From JAWLHJ01 sp039587535 (GTDB taxonomy: Bacteria; Gemmatimonadota; Gemmatimonadetes; Longimicrobiales; Gaopeijiaceae), in the NCBI GenBank assembly GCA_039587535.1, contig JBDHIF010000014.1:24259-88258 (forward strand): a stretch of DNA of 64,000 bases, read 5' to 3'. The translations under genes and the position numbers were made by a program. The notes beneath the pieces were generated by a model. The model searched no databases. It worked only from the letters and a program-made list of their open reading frames with translations, and had not been told where the DNA came from. Shown one piece after another: positions 9,810 through 20,100 of this stretch (the stretch's first letter is position 1; each line of letters starts with the position of its first letter).

Positions 9810-11552
9810 TTAGCAGCCTACGCAGTTGTCGTTGTTGACCGCCCCCAGGCCCTCGAGCAATGCGAGGGTTTCCGGGAACGGATTGAGCCGCTGGTACGGG
9901 CCGTTTGCCATATCCGCCGTGGTCTGGCCATACCGGCTGACAAGCGTCACGTCGGCGCCCTTCGACACCAGGTACGTAATGACCTCGTTGTCCCCGCGCG
10001 TGGCGGCGTTGTGGACGGCGGTATAGCCCTGGTGGTCCCTCAGATTGGGATCAACGCCGAGCTCTTCGACGAGATACTTCACGGACGGCAGCCAACCGTC
10101 CGGCGCGTGCTGATGGGCATTTCCGGCAAAGCCGAGACCGTAGCCGGCTCCGCTGGCGGCGTGGATCGGGTAGGTCGCCGGCCCGCCGGTGGGCACCGGT
10201 GGATACGGATAGTCTTCCAACTCTTCCCCGTACTGGTTCGCCCGCTCCGGAAGCTTCTTGGCGGGGATGTTCGGATCAGCCCCGTACGATACGAGCAGTC
10301 GCATGGCGTCCACGTCCGTGCCATAGGCTGCCCGCCAGAACGGCGTCGCACCCCACTGCGACACGTTCAGATTGCCACCGCTGAACTCCGTGTACCAGAG
10401 GTCCATCACGAGCCGTGCGTTGGGATCGGCGCCGGCATCGAGGAGGGCCCGCATGTACTCCAGATACGAAGTCCGTTGCTGCTTGTGCGCGGTCGGCTGC
10501 GGGTACCACGAGGTCGCACCCCACTGGAGATTCAGCGCGGCGTAAAGGGGTCCCGCGCCGGCGACGCTCCTGAGGTTCGGATCCGCACCACGGCTCAGGA
10601 GCTCCATGGCGAGATCGAAGTGTCCGTTGATCGTCGCGACCAACAAGGGAGTCGAGAGATCGCCGCTCGTCTGGTTGACGTCAGCGCCTCGCTCGATCAG
10701 GTGCATCGCGACGTCGGTGCTGCCCTCTCTCGCCGCATGATGGAGCGCCGTGAGGCCGCCCTTCTTGTTCATGAGCTCGGCAAACGAAAGGCGCTCACGT
10801 GCCGAGTCCGGCAGCTCCAGCGGCCCTTTCCTCTCTTCTGCTTCTTCGCGGAGCTGCTCGTCCTCACGTCCGCCAGTCTCCGCGTAACCCTCGTCGGCCA
10901 GGTCCAAGCCCCATTCGATCGCCTTCAGGGCGTCCCTGCGGGCCTTGAGGTCGACGTCCTCAGCGATCATTTCGGTGACGTCGATCACGTTCGTGGCCGC
11001 GGAAAGGTCGCCGCCCGCATCGATCAAAGCCCGGACCGTCTCCAACCGCCCGGCCGACGAAGCGAAGACCAGCGGAGTCTGCCCCCAGACCGCCTCCCGG
11101 GCTTCCACATCGGCGCCATGCCGCACCAGCAGGTCGACGGCCTCAGGGTCCCCGGACGCGCCTGCATAGTGAAGCGCGGTCACACCGGTCGTCGTCGGAT
11201 GCTCGACGTCCGCGCCTGCGTCCAGGAGCTGCGCCATCGTCGCGGTCTGCCCCACCGCGCTGGCGAGATGCAGAGGCGTGTACCCTCCGTTGCGCGTCAC
11301 CGCTTGGAGGTGTGCCCCCGCATAGATCAGGACTCCGACGATGCCTGAGTCTCCGGCTTCCGCCGCCCAGTGCAAGGCCGTCATGCCGTCCCCATGAGGG
11401 GTGTTGACGTCAGCACCGGCCTCGACGAGCCGCGTCACGGCATCGAGGTCCCCTCGCTGGGCCGCGTCGGCCACCGGAGCGTCCGGGGGAGCGGAGGCGG
11501 ACACGCTCAAGGCAAGCACCAGCCAGCCGAAGGTCCGAATCGCTTGTCTCAT
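9810..11552 (-). CDS. Exported ankyrin-repeat protein A with C-terminal CxxC
   Basis: A 580-residue protein with an N-terminal signal sequence (FGWLVLALSVSASA), so it probably acts outside the cytoplasm. It has many ankyrin repeats: a run of about five at residues 27-195 (DGMTALHWAAEAGD, TPLHLASAVGQ, TALHYAGASGD and so on), a charged linker at about 225-255, then repeats to the end. A non-ankyrin insert with WYPQP and KQQRTSYLEYM lies near residue 345. The last four residues are CVGC, preceded by VNNDN. Ankyrin repeats bind proteins, so a scaffold or adaptor for the two upstream gene products is a reasonable inference. The gene starts five bases after the DUF1552 stop, with AGGAG inside that gene's end. 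No enzyme domain is recognised. Confidence 0.88.
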   Translation of the reverse strand: MRQAIRTFGWLVLALSVSASAPPDAPVADAAQRGDLDAVTRLVEAGADVNTPHGDGMTALHWAAEAGDSGIVGVLIYAGAHLQAVTRNGGYTPLHLASAVGQTATMAQLLDAGADVEHPTTTGVTALHYAGASGDPEAVDLLVRHGADVEAREAVWGQTPLVFASSAGRLETVRALIDAGGDLSAATNVIDVTEMIAEDVDLKARRDALKAIEWGLDLADEGYAETGGREDEQLREEAEERKGPLELPDSARERLSFAELMNKKGGLTALHHAAREGSTDVAMHLIERGADVNQTSGDLSTPLLVATINGHFDLAMELLSRGADPNLRSVAGAGPLYAALNLQWGATSWYPQPTAHKQQRTSYLEYMRALLDAGADPNARLVMDLWYTEFSGGNLNVSQWGATPFWRAAYGTDVDAMRLLVSYGADPNIPAKKLPERANQYGEELEDYPYPPVPTGGPATYPIHAASGAGYGLGFAGNAHQHAPDGWLPSVKYLVEELGVDPNLRDHQGYTAVHNAATRGDNEVITYLVSKGADVTLVSRYGQTTADMANGPYQRLNPFPETLALLEGLGAVNNDNCVGC

Positions 11553-11557
11553 CGTCG

Positions 11558-12982
11558 TCAGCTCCTGCTCGAGGCAGCCGCGGCCGGCCCCGAAACGTAG
11601 GCCAACGGGAACACTCCGGTGCTATCCCCGAAGCTCTCGAGATCGTCGAAGCCGATCCGGTGAAGCAAATCCAGCCACACGTTGGCCATCGGGGTCCCGT
11701 CCGGGGCGGTCAGGTGCAGATTGCCCTGTAGCTTCCCGTTCGCTTTTCCAGCCAGGAACAACGGGCAGCGACGGTGGTTGTGGACATTGGGGTCCGCCAT
11801 CGCCGAGCCGTAGATGACCGCCGTTTGGTCGAGCAGGGAGCTGTCCCCGTCGAACGTGGTCTTGAGCTTCTCCAGGAGATACGTGACCACGCTCACGTGG
11901 TAAGAGTTGACCCGGGAAAACTTGAGGATCTCCTCTTCGTCGCTTCCGTAGTGCGAGAGCGGGTGGAAACCTGTGTTGACTCCGCTCTCCGGGTAGACGC
12001 GCGCGGAACCGTCTCGCCCGAGCTTGAACGAGAAGATCCGGGTGAGATCCTGTTGGAACGCCAGCACCTGGAGGTCGAACATGGTCTCGACGTGCTCTCG
12101 ATACGAGTCAGGCACACCGGCCGGCGCCTCCGGGAGCTCCCGCTCTTCCCCACTCGTGTTCCGAGCCTCGGTGAGCTCGATCCGCCGCTCGAGCTCACGC
12201 ACGTTCCCCAGATACTGGTCGAGCGTGCGTCGGTCCTCCGGATCGAGGTCTCGCATGATCTGGTTCATGCGGGACTGCACGGCGTCGAGGATGCTCCCCC
12301 GGGTGCGGCGCCGCGCGGCGCGCTCTGCAGGGGTCCCGCCGGCTCCGAAGAGCTGATCGAAGGCGGCCCGAGGGTCCCGGATCATGGGCAAAGGCTCGGT
12401 CGGTGACGCCCACGAGAGAGAGTCCGTGTACACGCACGAGTAGTTGTACCCGCATCCACCGGCCTGATCGACCGGCTCGATGCAGAGCTGCATCGAGGGA
12501 ATCGGCGTGTCCTGTCCGAACCTCTGCGCATACAGCTGGTCGAACGACGTGCCCACGTAGACGTCCGACCCCTCGGTCTGGCGGGCGTGGGCCTGCGTGA
12601 GGAAGGTGGCAGTGGCTCGGAAGTGGTCCCCGCCGATCTCCTGCGGAGTGAACGCCTCAGCCATGCGGGAGTCAGTATTGCTCACGATGGTGAGGTAGTC
12701 CTGGTAGGGCGCCAGCGCCCGGAGGCTAGTCGGCGAAAGGTCGACGTCGCGTCCCACCTGGGCCGGCGACCAGAGGTTCTGGGAAGCACCCCACTCAGAG
12801 CAACCCGCGGCTCCGTGGACCTGCTCCATGCAAAGCAATCGGGTGCGGCCCGCCTCGGCCTGTGCACTTGCCCCCGCCCGGCCGGCGGGGATCATCGCGT
12901 TGAGGAACGGAAGGCCAAGAGTCGCTCCCATCCCGCGCACGAAGGTCCGACGGGGGATGTGTCTTCCTGAGATGAAGTTCAT
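11558..12982 (-). CDS. DUF1552 protein A, Tat-exported
   Basis: A 474-residue secreted protein of family DUF1552. ATG 12982 is chosen because AAAGGAGG lies just upstream and the peptide then begins with a twin-arginine signal (HIPRRTFVRGMGATLGLPFL); the longer frame to 13147 has no such support. Tat export implies folding, perhaps with a cofactor, before transport. Conserved across the three copies are MEQVHGAAG, IVSNTDSRMAEAF, EIGGDHFR, a three-cysteine segment (LCIEPVDQAGGCGYNYSC), VYPESGVN, GSAMADPNVHNHRRCPLF and ESFGDSTG. DUF1552 resembles DUF1501 proteins of the alkaline-phosphatase-like superfamily, but its activity is not established. It is the middle gene of cassette A, 71 bases after the DUF1592 gene. 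Confidence 0.9.
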   Translation of the reverse strand: MNFISGRHIPRRTFVRGMGATLGLPFLNAMIPAGRAGASAQAEAGRTRLLCMEQVHGAAGCSEWGASQNLWSPAQVGRDVDLSPTSLRALAPYQDYLTIVSNTDSRMAEAFTPQEIGGDHFRATATFLTQAHARQTEGSDVYVGTSFDQLYAQRFGQDTPIPSMQLCIEPVDQAGGCGYNYSCVYTDSLSWASPTEPLPMIRDPRAAFDQLFGAGGTPAERAARRRTRGSILDAVQSRMNQIMRDLDPEDRRTLDQYLGNVRELERRIELTEARNTSGEERELPEAPAGVPDSYREHVETMFDLQVLAFQQDLTRIFSFKLGRDGSARVYPESGVNTGFHPLSHYGSDEEEILKFSRVNSYHVSVVTYLLEKLKTTFDGDSSLLDQTAVIYGSAMADPNVHNHRRCPLFLAGKANGKLQGNLHLTAPDGTPMANVWLDLLHRIGFDDLESFGDSTGVFPLAYVSGPAAAASSRS

Positions 12983-13053
12983 GCGAGCCTCCTTTGGCCC
13001 TTTCCTGGTCGTCTCTCTGCGAACACGCTCATCGTGACCCTCTGTGCGAAGTC

Positions 13054-15507
13054 TTATCCATCGCCCCGTGCCTCCTGGGCGGTCCCAGGCGCTGGCCGGA
13101 ACCGGAACGGGTCGGACAGCACGACACCGACCACGAAGTCCGACCAACGGTACCCGTCACCCTCCGCCTCGCTGACGATCCGGCGGATCGTGGGCTGATC
13201 ACCGTACGCTACTCTCCGGCCGATACCGTACGCCATGAGGTTCTTGGTGAACGCCCGAAGGAACGGCACCCGATAGTCGAGCAGCGCCTCCCGCAGGCTC
13301 TCGGGGCCGCTGGAAGGACGGCCGTCCCACAGGGTGCCCGACGGGTCGATCGGACTCCCGGAATCCTTGATGCGCCACTCTCCGGTGACGTCGAAGTTCT
13401 CCAGAGCGAGTCCGATCGGGTCGATCAGGCTGTGGCAGGAGTTGCAGGCCGGATTGGCCCGGTGGACCTCCATACGTTCCTTCAGCGTCAGCATCCGGCC
13501 GTCCCGGACGCCCGCCGTCGATTCGAGCTCCGGCACGTTGGGCGGCGGGGGGGGTGGCGGATTGTCCAACAGCACTTCCATGATCCACTTACCCCGCAAG
13601 ACCGGTGAAGTCCGGTCAGCGTGGGACGTCGACACCAGAATGCTCCCCTGGCCCAGCAGGCCGCGGCGGTGCGTGTCCGGCAGCTCGACCCTTCGGAAGT
13701 GCGCACCCGAAACCCCCGGGAGCCCATAATGGCGCGCCAGCGGCTCGTTCACGTAGGTGAAGTCCGCCGTCAGGAGGTCGAGCACGCTCCGGTCCTCGCG
13801 CACGAGCTCCTGGACAAACAACTCGGTCTCCATGCGCATCGCATCGCGGAGCGTCCCTTCGAAGTCGGGCCAGAGGTCCGAGTCGGGATGCACCTTCTCC
13901 AGATCCTGGAGTCGTAGCCACTGCGCCGCGAAGCGCGACGCGAGCGCCTCGGCCCGCGGGTCAGCAAGCATGCGCCTGACCTGTCTCGCGAGCTCTTCTT
14001 CGTCGTGCAGCTCCTCCCGCTCCGCGAGATCGAGCAGCTCTTCGTCCGGAGGCGCACCCCAGAGGAAGTACGACAGCCGAGAGGCCAGCGCACGGTCCCC
14101 GATCCGATAGGCCTCACCACCCGCAGGCTCGGCTGTCTCGATACGGAAGAGGAAGTCGGGGCTGGACAAGATCGTCTGGAGCCCCGTGCGCACGCCGACC
14201 TCGAAGCCGCCCTCCATGACACCATCCTCGTAGAAGCGCATGAGGAGCGTGACATCCTCCTCCGTCAGCGCTCTACGGTAGGCACGGGTAGCCAGGCGCT
14301 GGAGAATGCTTCGGGCACACTCAGCCTCGTTGGCTGGACTGGTGGGTCGGCACGTGAAGATCCGACGGCGGATCGCGTTGTCCGAGACCCCGGTGACCCT
14401 GGACGGTCCCTCGACTACGAGTTCCCACAGGTGAGGAAGAAGGGTCATGCCGTCGGCGTAGCCAACCTGAAGATCGGCCAGTGACTCCCTGATCGGAGAG
14501 ACGATGTCCTCCGCCGGCCCCTCGAATCGCTTCACGAACGACGCGGAAAGGCGGTGCTGGCCAGCCGGGATGAACACCGGGTCCGACTGCATCCACTCCC
14601 CCGTCGGGTCGGACTGGAGGATGAAGCGATCCACGTCGATAACGGCGACCCGCTCACCGTCGACGGCGATCTCGAGCTGCTCGTCGCGCGCAGTACGGCC
14701 AAAAAAAGTGCCTGTGAGCGTGGTGTAGAACGAGGCTCGGAAGACGTACTCGCCGTCCGCGGGGAACGTATGGAGCCTGGCCAGGCCTCCTCGGGTCCCC
14801 CGCGGTGTACCTTCGATGTGCACGGTCTGGGAGACCGTGCGGGGTACCGAGTAGGTGGTCTGCGTGGACGTCGCATTGGGGTCCCCGACTGCCTTCCGGC
14901 TGATCTCGGCGGCGGCGGTCAGGTAGGCGTCCATCACCGTCGCGGATGGCATTTGCACGTCCGCGATGTTGTCGAAGTTGTCACTCCGCGTATCCGGCGG
15001 GAGGTAGGCACCGGGATCGATCTCCAAGCCAATCAGGTCACGGACCGAGCTTGCGTACTCCGCTCGGTTCAGCCGCTGGAACCCTCTCCGCACGAGATTC
15101 GGCTGATCATCAGCCGAGTCGTCGATGCGCTCCTCGAGTGCTTCGGCCAATGCCTGGAGTGTGTCTCCTCCCGGGCGTCGCGCGCCGGACGGAGGCATCA
15201 TGCTGAGGCGGAGCTTGCCAATGACCTTTTCCGTGGTCTCGGGCCACTCCTCCGCACCGTCCAACACGAAGTCTTCGAGGCTGAGGTTACCGGTCAATCG
15301 ACGCTCGCTGTGGCACCGGACGCAATACCGATCCACTACATCGTCCAGCTGGGCGGTGCTGGGCCGCGCGGTCTCAGCGTGGCTTGAGCCGACCCCTACA
15401 GGCACCGCCGCCTGATCCGAGCCCCCGGGCCCGACTTCAGCCGGCTGCGGCCAGAAAGCGAGGGTCGCGCTCAGTGCGCAGGCACCCACGACAGACGTTC
15501 GCAACAT
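13054..15507 (-). CDS. DUF1592-type secreted cytochrome-like protein A (two heme motifs)
   Basis: An 817-residue exported protein of the planctomycete-type architecture DUF1587-DUF1595-DUF1592-DUF1588-DUF1585. A signal-like N-terminus precedes a c-type heme motif CVRCH at residues 62-66 (in RYCVRCHSERRLTGNLSLE). A second CNSCH lies at 688-692, just before SLIDPIGLALENFD. A cysteine pair in FTCRP...ECARSIL recurs in all three copies and may form a disulfide. The central part includes a carbohydrate-binding-like beta region (about 205-330) and the DUF1592 core with SYFLWGAPPDEELL. The family usually pairs with DUF1552 genes. A role in extracytoplasmic electron transfer or oxidation is likely, but the substrate is unknown. 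GGAGGGAGG abuts the ATG, so the exact start may shift by a codon or two. Confidence 0.92.
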   Translation of the reverse strand: MLRTSVVGACALSATLAFWPQPAEVGPGGSDQAAVPVGVGSSHAETARPSTAQLDDVVDRYCVRCHSERRLTGNLSLEDFVLDGAEEWPETTEKVIGKLRLSMMPPSGARRPGGDTLQALAEALEERIDDSADDQPNLVRRGFQRLNRAEYASSVRDLIGLEIDPGAYLPPDTRSDNFDNIADVQMPSATVMDAYLTAAAEISRKAVGDPNATSTQTTYSVPRTVSQTVHIEGTPRGTRGGLARLHTFPADGEYVFRASFYTTLTGTFFGRTARDEQLEIAVDGERVAVIDVDRFILQSDPTGEWMQSDPVFIPAGQHRLSASFVKRFEGPAEDIVSPIRESLADLQVGYADGMTLLPHLWELVVEGPSRVTGVSDNAIRRRIFTCRPTSPANEAECARSILQRLATRAYRRALTEEDVTLLMRFYEDGVMEGGFEVGVRTGLQTILSSPDFLFRIETAEPAGGEAYRIGDRALASRLSYFLWGAPPDEELLDLAEREELHDEEELARQVRRMLADPRAEALASRFAAQWLRLQDLEKVHPDSDLWPDFEGTLRDAMRMETELFVQELVREDRSVLDLLTADFTYVNEPLARHYGLPGVSGAHFRRVELPDTHRRGLLGQGSILVSTSHADRTSPVLRGKWIMEVLLDNPPPPPPPNVPELESTAGVRDGRMLTLKERMEVHRANPACNSCHSLIDPIGLALENFDVTGEWRIKDSGSPIDPSGTLWDGRPSSGPESLREALLDYRVPFLRAFTKNLMAYGIGRRVAYGDQPTIRRIVSEAEGDGYRWSDFVVGVVLSDPFRFRPAPGTAQEARGDG

Positions 15508-15660
15508 CCTCCCTCCGTGCTAGGCTATACACCTTCGACCAGCTCGTATCGATCAAGCCGTGTCCAACCGGGCTCACATGTTATGCGTGATCGAGGCTTG
15601 CATCCCGCTCAGCACTCCAAGATTACGACCCGACATGCCGACCTGCAACGATGCACAAGC

Positions 15661-15690
15661 GCCTCCGGACCCGTAAACGGATCCGGAGGC
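15661..15690 (-). terminator. Hairpin after the SusD-like gene
   Basis: GCCTCCGGACCCG (15661-15673) pairs with CGGATCCGGAGGC (15678-15690) with one mismatch and a 4-base loop, 28 bases past the SusD-like stop on the minus strand. The rest of 15508-15718 must hold the promoter of cassette A; no convincing -35/-10 pair was found there. Confidence 0.65.
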
Positions 15691-15718
15691 GGCTTGCAGC
15701 CACTTGGCCGCTCCAGCG

Positions 15719-17098
15719 TCAGTTACAGAACTGAACCAGATCGACCTCAGGATTCGAGTCGCACTCGAGGTCCCCGAGCGGGAGCACCGTGCCAGGCGCC
15801 GTCACCGCCAGATTCCCCGGCAGCCACTCCGGCCCGGCGATATCGAACCGGTACATATCCATCAGCCTGCGATTGAGCTGAAGGAACAGATTCACCTGTC
15901 GCATGTGGATCAAGAGATCCTCAGCGATGGCCGTGTGGGCTGGGTTACCCGCATCGAAAGCCGTCAACGAGGCTTCGAGACCCCGGACCGCATTGATGTG
16001 GGTGGCGAACGTGTTCATGTCACCGCCAGCCAACGCCGCTTCGGCCAGGATCAGCCTGAGCTCGCGAGCCGACACACCCACGAAATCCGGATAGATAAAG
16101 GATCCGAGGAAGGTCCAAGCCTCCCTTTGAAGCGCCGGATCCTGGATATCGTCGATCGGGTCCATCAGCTGAATTCCGTCCGTGCTGCAGGCGTCACCGC
16201 CGGGCCAGCAACTCTGACGCAGATCGGAGCTCTGCTGGATGATGTGGTTCTCGATCACGATCTCGCGGCGGGAGTTGATCTCGAACCCGATCCGGCTGTC
16301 CTCCGTGGTCGCACTGAACTGAAGCACGTGTTGCCAATCTTCACCGACCGCGGCCAGCACGGTCGCTGCCATGTTGTTGGCCTGCGAATCGTTGATCAGC
16401 GGTGGATTGCTGCACCCGGCCGAGGAGCATACCTGGTGAAGCGCTCGGGCCCAGTAAGCCCGGGCCTGGTATGCCATCGCAGCGGTAGCCAGGCCGTCCG
16501 CACTCGCCGACTGTGCCACGCTGACCGCTTGTCCCAGATCGCCGATACCTTCGTCGAACAAGCTGTTGCGGTCCACAACGCCACCAGCGTCCCGCCGATC
16601 CGACTTCGCGAACGCTTCGAAGACCTCGGCCCCAGTCGTCTTCGCCAGACCCGCCAACCAATAGGCCGTCGCGAGGAGACTACGGTCGGACAGGTCCCCG
16701 TTAGCGTCGTGCTCCGTGAGGATTCGCACGCTCTCGTCGGCTAGCCACCGGCCCTGCGTCAACTCCGTATAACCGGCCGTGGAATAGAGGTTGTCATTGT
16801 GCTGGAGCTCTCCGCGATCGAATGCACCGATCACGTCGAAGCTCCCACGCCACGTCGCCTCGTCGGAGACGGTGGCATGCGCGGCGGCGAGCTGACCCAT
16901 GCCTTCTGTGACGAACAGAAGAGCGCCACCCACCAAGGCCGAGGCTGCAGCTGGCTTCTCCACATCTTCCTGGACAACCACGTTGGGATTCTCGACCTCA
17001 GTGTCGAGAATGCCGCACGCGGCGAACGCAGCGGCCGCAAGAAGGCTTACGCCCTTCCGGGCCCATCCCGAGTACCGGGAAAATCTCATGTCCTGCAT
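15719..17098 (-). CDS. RagB/SusD-family outer-membrane lipoprotein
   Basis: A 459-residue surface lipoprotein that would capture a ligand and hand it to the SusC-like transporter encoded 22 bases upstream. The signal peptide ends in a lipobox (AAFAAC, Cys at about residue 28). The mature N-terminus (DTEVENPN) and helical TPR-like segments, ARAYWARALHQ and LRLILAEAAL followed by HINAVRGLEA, match SusD-type organisation. The C-terminus CDSNPEVDLVQFCN contains two cysteines that may form a disulfide. The start at 17098 has GAGGAG at good spacing. The ligand is unknown; glycan or peptide are usual for the family. It lies directly upstream of cassette A and downstream of susC, with a hairpin after its stop. 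Confidence 0.85.
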   Translation of the reverse strand: MQDMRFSRYSGWARKGVSLLAAAAFAACGILDTEVENPNVVVQEDVEKPAAASALVGGALLFVTEGMGQLAAAHATVSDEATWRGSFDVIGAFDRGELQHNDNLYSTAGYTELTQGRWLADESVRILTEHDANGDLSDRSLLATAYWLAGLAKTTGAEVFEAFAKSDRRDAGGVVDRNSLFDEGIGDLGQAVSVAQSASADGLATAAMAYQARAYWARALHQVCSSAGCSNPPLINDSQANNMAATVLAAVGEDWQHVLQFSATTEDSRIGFEINSRREIVIENHIIQQSSDLRQSCWPGGDACSTDGIQLMDPIDDIQDPALQREAWTFLGSFIYPDFVGVSARELRLILAEAALAGGDMNTFATHINAVRGLEASLTAFDAGNPAHTAIAEDLLIHMRQVNLFLQLNRRLMDMYRFDIAGPEWLPGNLAVTAPGTVLPLGDLECDSNPEVDLVQFCN

Positions 17099-17120
17099 TT
17101 GATTTCTCCTCGTTCTCGGA

Positions 17121-20100
17121 TCAGAAGTTTACGCGAATCGAGAGCCCGAAACGCCTAGGTGTCGCGATGATGTGAGCATCGTGACCTCCGTGGATGTTGT
17201 CCCGCTGCACCGTCTCGGGGTCAAGGCCATAGAAGTCCTTATACCTCGACCAGAGGTACAGATTCCTTCCCGACGCCGTCACGGTCAGACCGTCGGCGCC
17301 GATGCTGTTGGCCAGGTCCTGCGGAACGTTCCAGGTCAGGCTCATCTCCCGCCAACGGATGAAGTCGGCCGGGTGCACGCGGTTGAGGCCGTTCAGCCTG
17401 CTCCCGAGGGAGTGCGCGTTGTCACGGAACCACATCGCCGCCTCCAGCCGTTCTTCGGCCGTGCTCGCGGGGTTCATCAAGACGGACTCGTAACGGGCCG
17501 GCAGCTCCCAGTTCCGTCCGATGCTTCGGTTACCGTTCCGGAACGCCATGGTGTGGTTGGTAACGTGATACTTGCCGGCCTTGTAAGCGAAGTTGTTGGT
17601 GAGGGTCAGGTCACCGATCGTGATGTTCGCACCGAAGGCCCCCTGCCAGTCCGGAACAGACTTGCCGAGGTAATTGTCCGTCAGCGTCCCGTCGAGCCCG
17701 GGCACACCCATGAGTAACGACTCCAGGGACTCCACCGTGTTGCAGAACGTCTGGGTTCCAAGATTCGGGCACCAGCTCGCGTTGGAAAGGAAATCCAGCA
17801 TGTCCTCGCGCGAGGCCGCCTGCCCAGTCCCGTTCAGATCGTATGGATACTCGGCGTCGATGAGCTGGCCGCCAAACTGCGACTGCGGGCTGTATCCCTC
17901 GCGGATCACGCCGAGGTTCCTAATGGACGACTGGCGAATCGGGAGCACGCCCCCCAGGTCGGTGACCTCCTGGAACAGATAGGCTCCATTCGCGAACACG
18001 TCGACGGCTACGTTACCGCTCTGGTAGACGACGCCGCTGATCCCCAGGTCCAGCCCGTGCGCGACCATCTCGCCGATATTGTCGAGCTGGGTCTCGCTGA
18101 ACCCACCGGAAACGGGGAACTGACGCGCAATGAGCAGATCGTTCGTGGTCCGATCCCAGTAGGTAGCCTCCACGGCCACTCGGTCACTGAACAGACCTGC
18201 TTCGAACCCAACCTCCCACTCGGTGCTCACTTCCGGCTTGAGATCCGGGTTTCCGAGGTTGGACGGTTGGAGCGATGGCCCGAGGAAGGAGCTGGCCGGC
18301 GCGAATGTGCTGAATCGATCGAACGAGCCGGGCTGAAGACCCGACTTGCCGAGCGCTCCGCGGAAACGAAGCGTGCTGACTGGGCCGAACCCGTTCCAGC
18401 CTGGCAGATCGCTGACCACCAGCGACGCGCTGACCTTGGGATAGAACGCCGCATCCGCATTCTCACCGAACGCGCTGTGTCGGTCGAGCCGCGCCCCGCC
18501 GGTCAGGAAGAAGAAGTTCCGGAAGCCGAGCTGCTCCTGAATGAACACGCCGTTGTTGACGGTCCGCTCGATCTCTTCGGTCGTCCTCTGGATGTTCGCG
18601 CCACCGACGACCTCGATTCCCGGCCCGGGGAACTCCTCGCCCTCGGCTTCTACTTCCTGCTGATCCGAGATGAGAATCTGAGATCCGACGACCAACGAGG
18701 ACGTCAGATCCGGGCTGATCTCGTGCTCCCAGTTCGCGGTCGCGTCGACCGTATACTCGTTTCGGTTCCAGTTCGTGACCTGACGGATACCACGCGGCTG
18801 GAAGTTGGAGAACCCATCCACCGCATGCCCGAACGGCCGCGTGAACAAAGCCGTGGTCCGAATCACGTCGAGGCCGGTGGTGACGTTGAGGCTCAGGTTC
18901 GGCGTGAAGGAGTAGCCGGCCTTGAAAGAGCCTCCGAACCGCTCGGTCCGATCTTCCCAGCGGACCTGGAACCCTTCTTTGGTCGTGTTGAAGATCTGGA
19001 CACCGAAATCGTTGACGTCACTCGCTTCTTCGGGCTTGGAGAGCTGTAACGTCGCCGGCCCGCCGCCGGTGTTGTCCTGCGGGTTGACCTGCCTGTCGAT
19101 GTACCGGGACGTGAACTCCAGCCGGAGGTTGTCGACGGGCTGGAAGGTGAGCGCTGCGTCCACCTGCTTCGTTTCGTTCGTGTCCTCGAACGTCTCGAAG
19201 CCGGGGACGGTGAAGCAGTCCGAATAGCCACTGGGCAGAACGCAATCCTTACCGCCGAGGACGCCGTCCTCAAACGCGTACCGACCAACGACGAAATAGG
19301 TCAGCTGCTCATTACCGCCGCTGTTCGACAGGGAGTAGTCCTGATATTGGCCCGTCTCGAACATCGCGTAGTCGTAATCCTGGATGTAGAGATCGAACGG
19401 CTCGTTGTCGGCGCCATAGAACTGATTCAACTGCGTCGTCCCGAAGTCGCGGCCCGCGGTGGGACTCTGGTCGACGGCGAAGCCGGCTAGATCCGGCTCC
19501 TCCATATGCGTCGCGATCCCAGCACTGGCCGAGAATGTCCAACGGCTCGCTCCGCTCTGCCCGCGCTTCGTGAAGATCTGAATCACGCCGTTGGAGGCTT
19601 CCGTTCCATAGAGGGTCGCCGCCGCCGCCCCCTTGAGGACCTCGATCCGCTCGATATTCGAGGGATTCAGGTCGTCCAGCCTGGACGGCGAGGCAGCGGA
19701 CCCGAACACGCCTTCGCCACCGTTCACCCTGACACCATCGACGTAGATGACGGGGCCGTTGGTCTGCGACAGGCTGCCCACACCTCGGATGCGGATCTGA
19801 GATCCGGACCCTGCGTGTCCACCCGTCGTGTTCACGTCCACGCCTGGAATCCGGGCCTGCAAGACCTCCGACGCGGAGACCACGGGGGCGTTCTCGATCT
19901 CCGAGACGCTGAGCGCCTCCACCGTGTTGCCAAGGCGGCGACGCTCGGTCGCCTGCCCTGCACCTGTGATGACGATCTCGCCGAGCTCGATGGCGCTCCG
20001 CTCCAGCGTCAGCGCTACGGTCGCGGCACCGTCCGCAGCCACCGTGACGGTCTGCTCGGCGGTCGCGTAACCGATGAGCTGAGCCTCGACGGTATACTCA

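Larger units (their letters stand above)
9810..15507 (-). repeat. Cassette A: DUF1592 - DUF1552 - ankyrin operon
   Basis: First of three paralogous three-gene operons in the window (the others are 21127-26859 and 27125-32849). Gene order and strand are the same in all copies, and the proteins align along their whole lengths. A and C look closest to each other, for example QEIGGDHFR and AHA[RK]QTEGSDVYVGTS in DUF1552 and PFPETLALLEG in the ankyrin protein. The copies are diverged, not recent DNA repeats. Confidence 0.9.

Noticed and set aside
10011..11348. A 445-codon plus-strand frame opposite ankyrin gene A
   Set aside because: No recognisable motif, and the minus strand encodes well-formed ankyrin repeats.
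13540..13562. Polyproline run in DUF1592 proteins as a novel motif
   Set aside because: The same run occurs in all three copies and is a usual feature before the DUF1588 region in this family.
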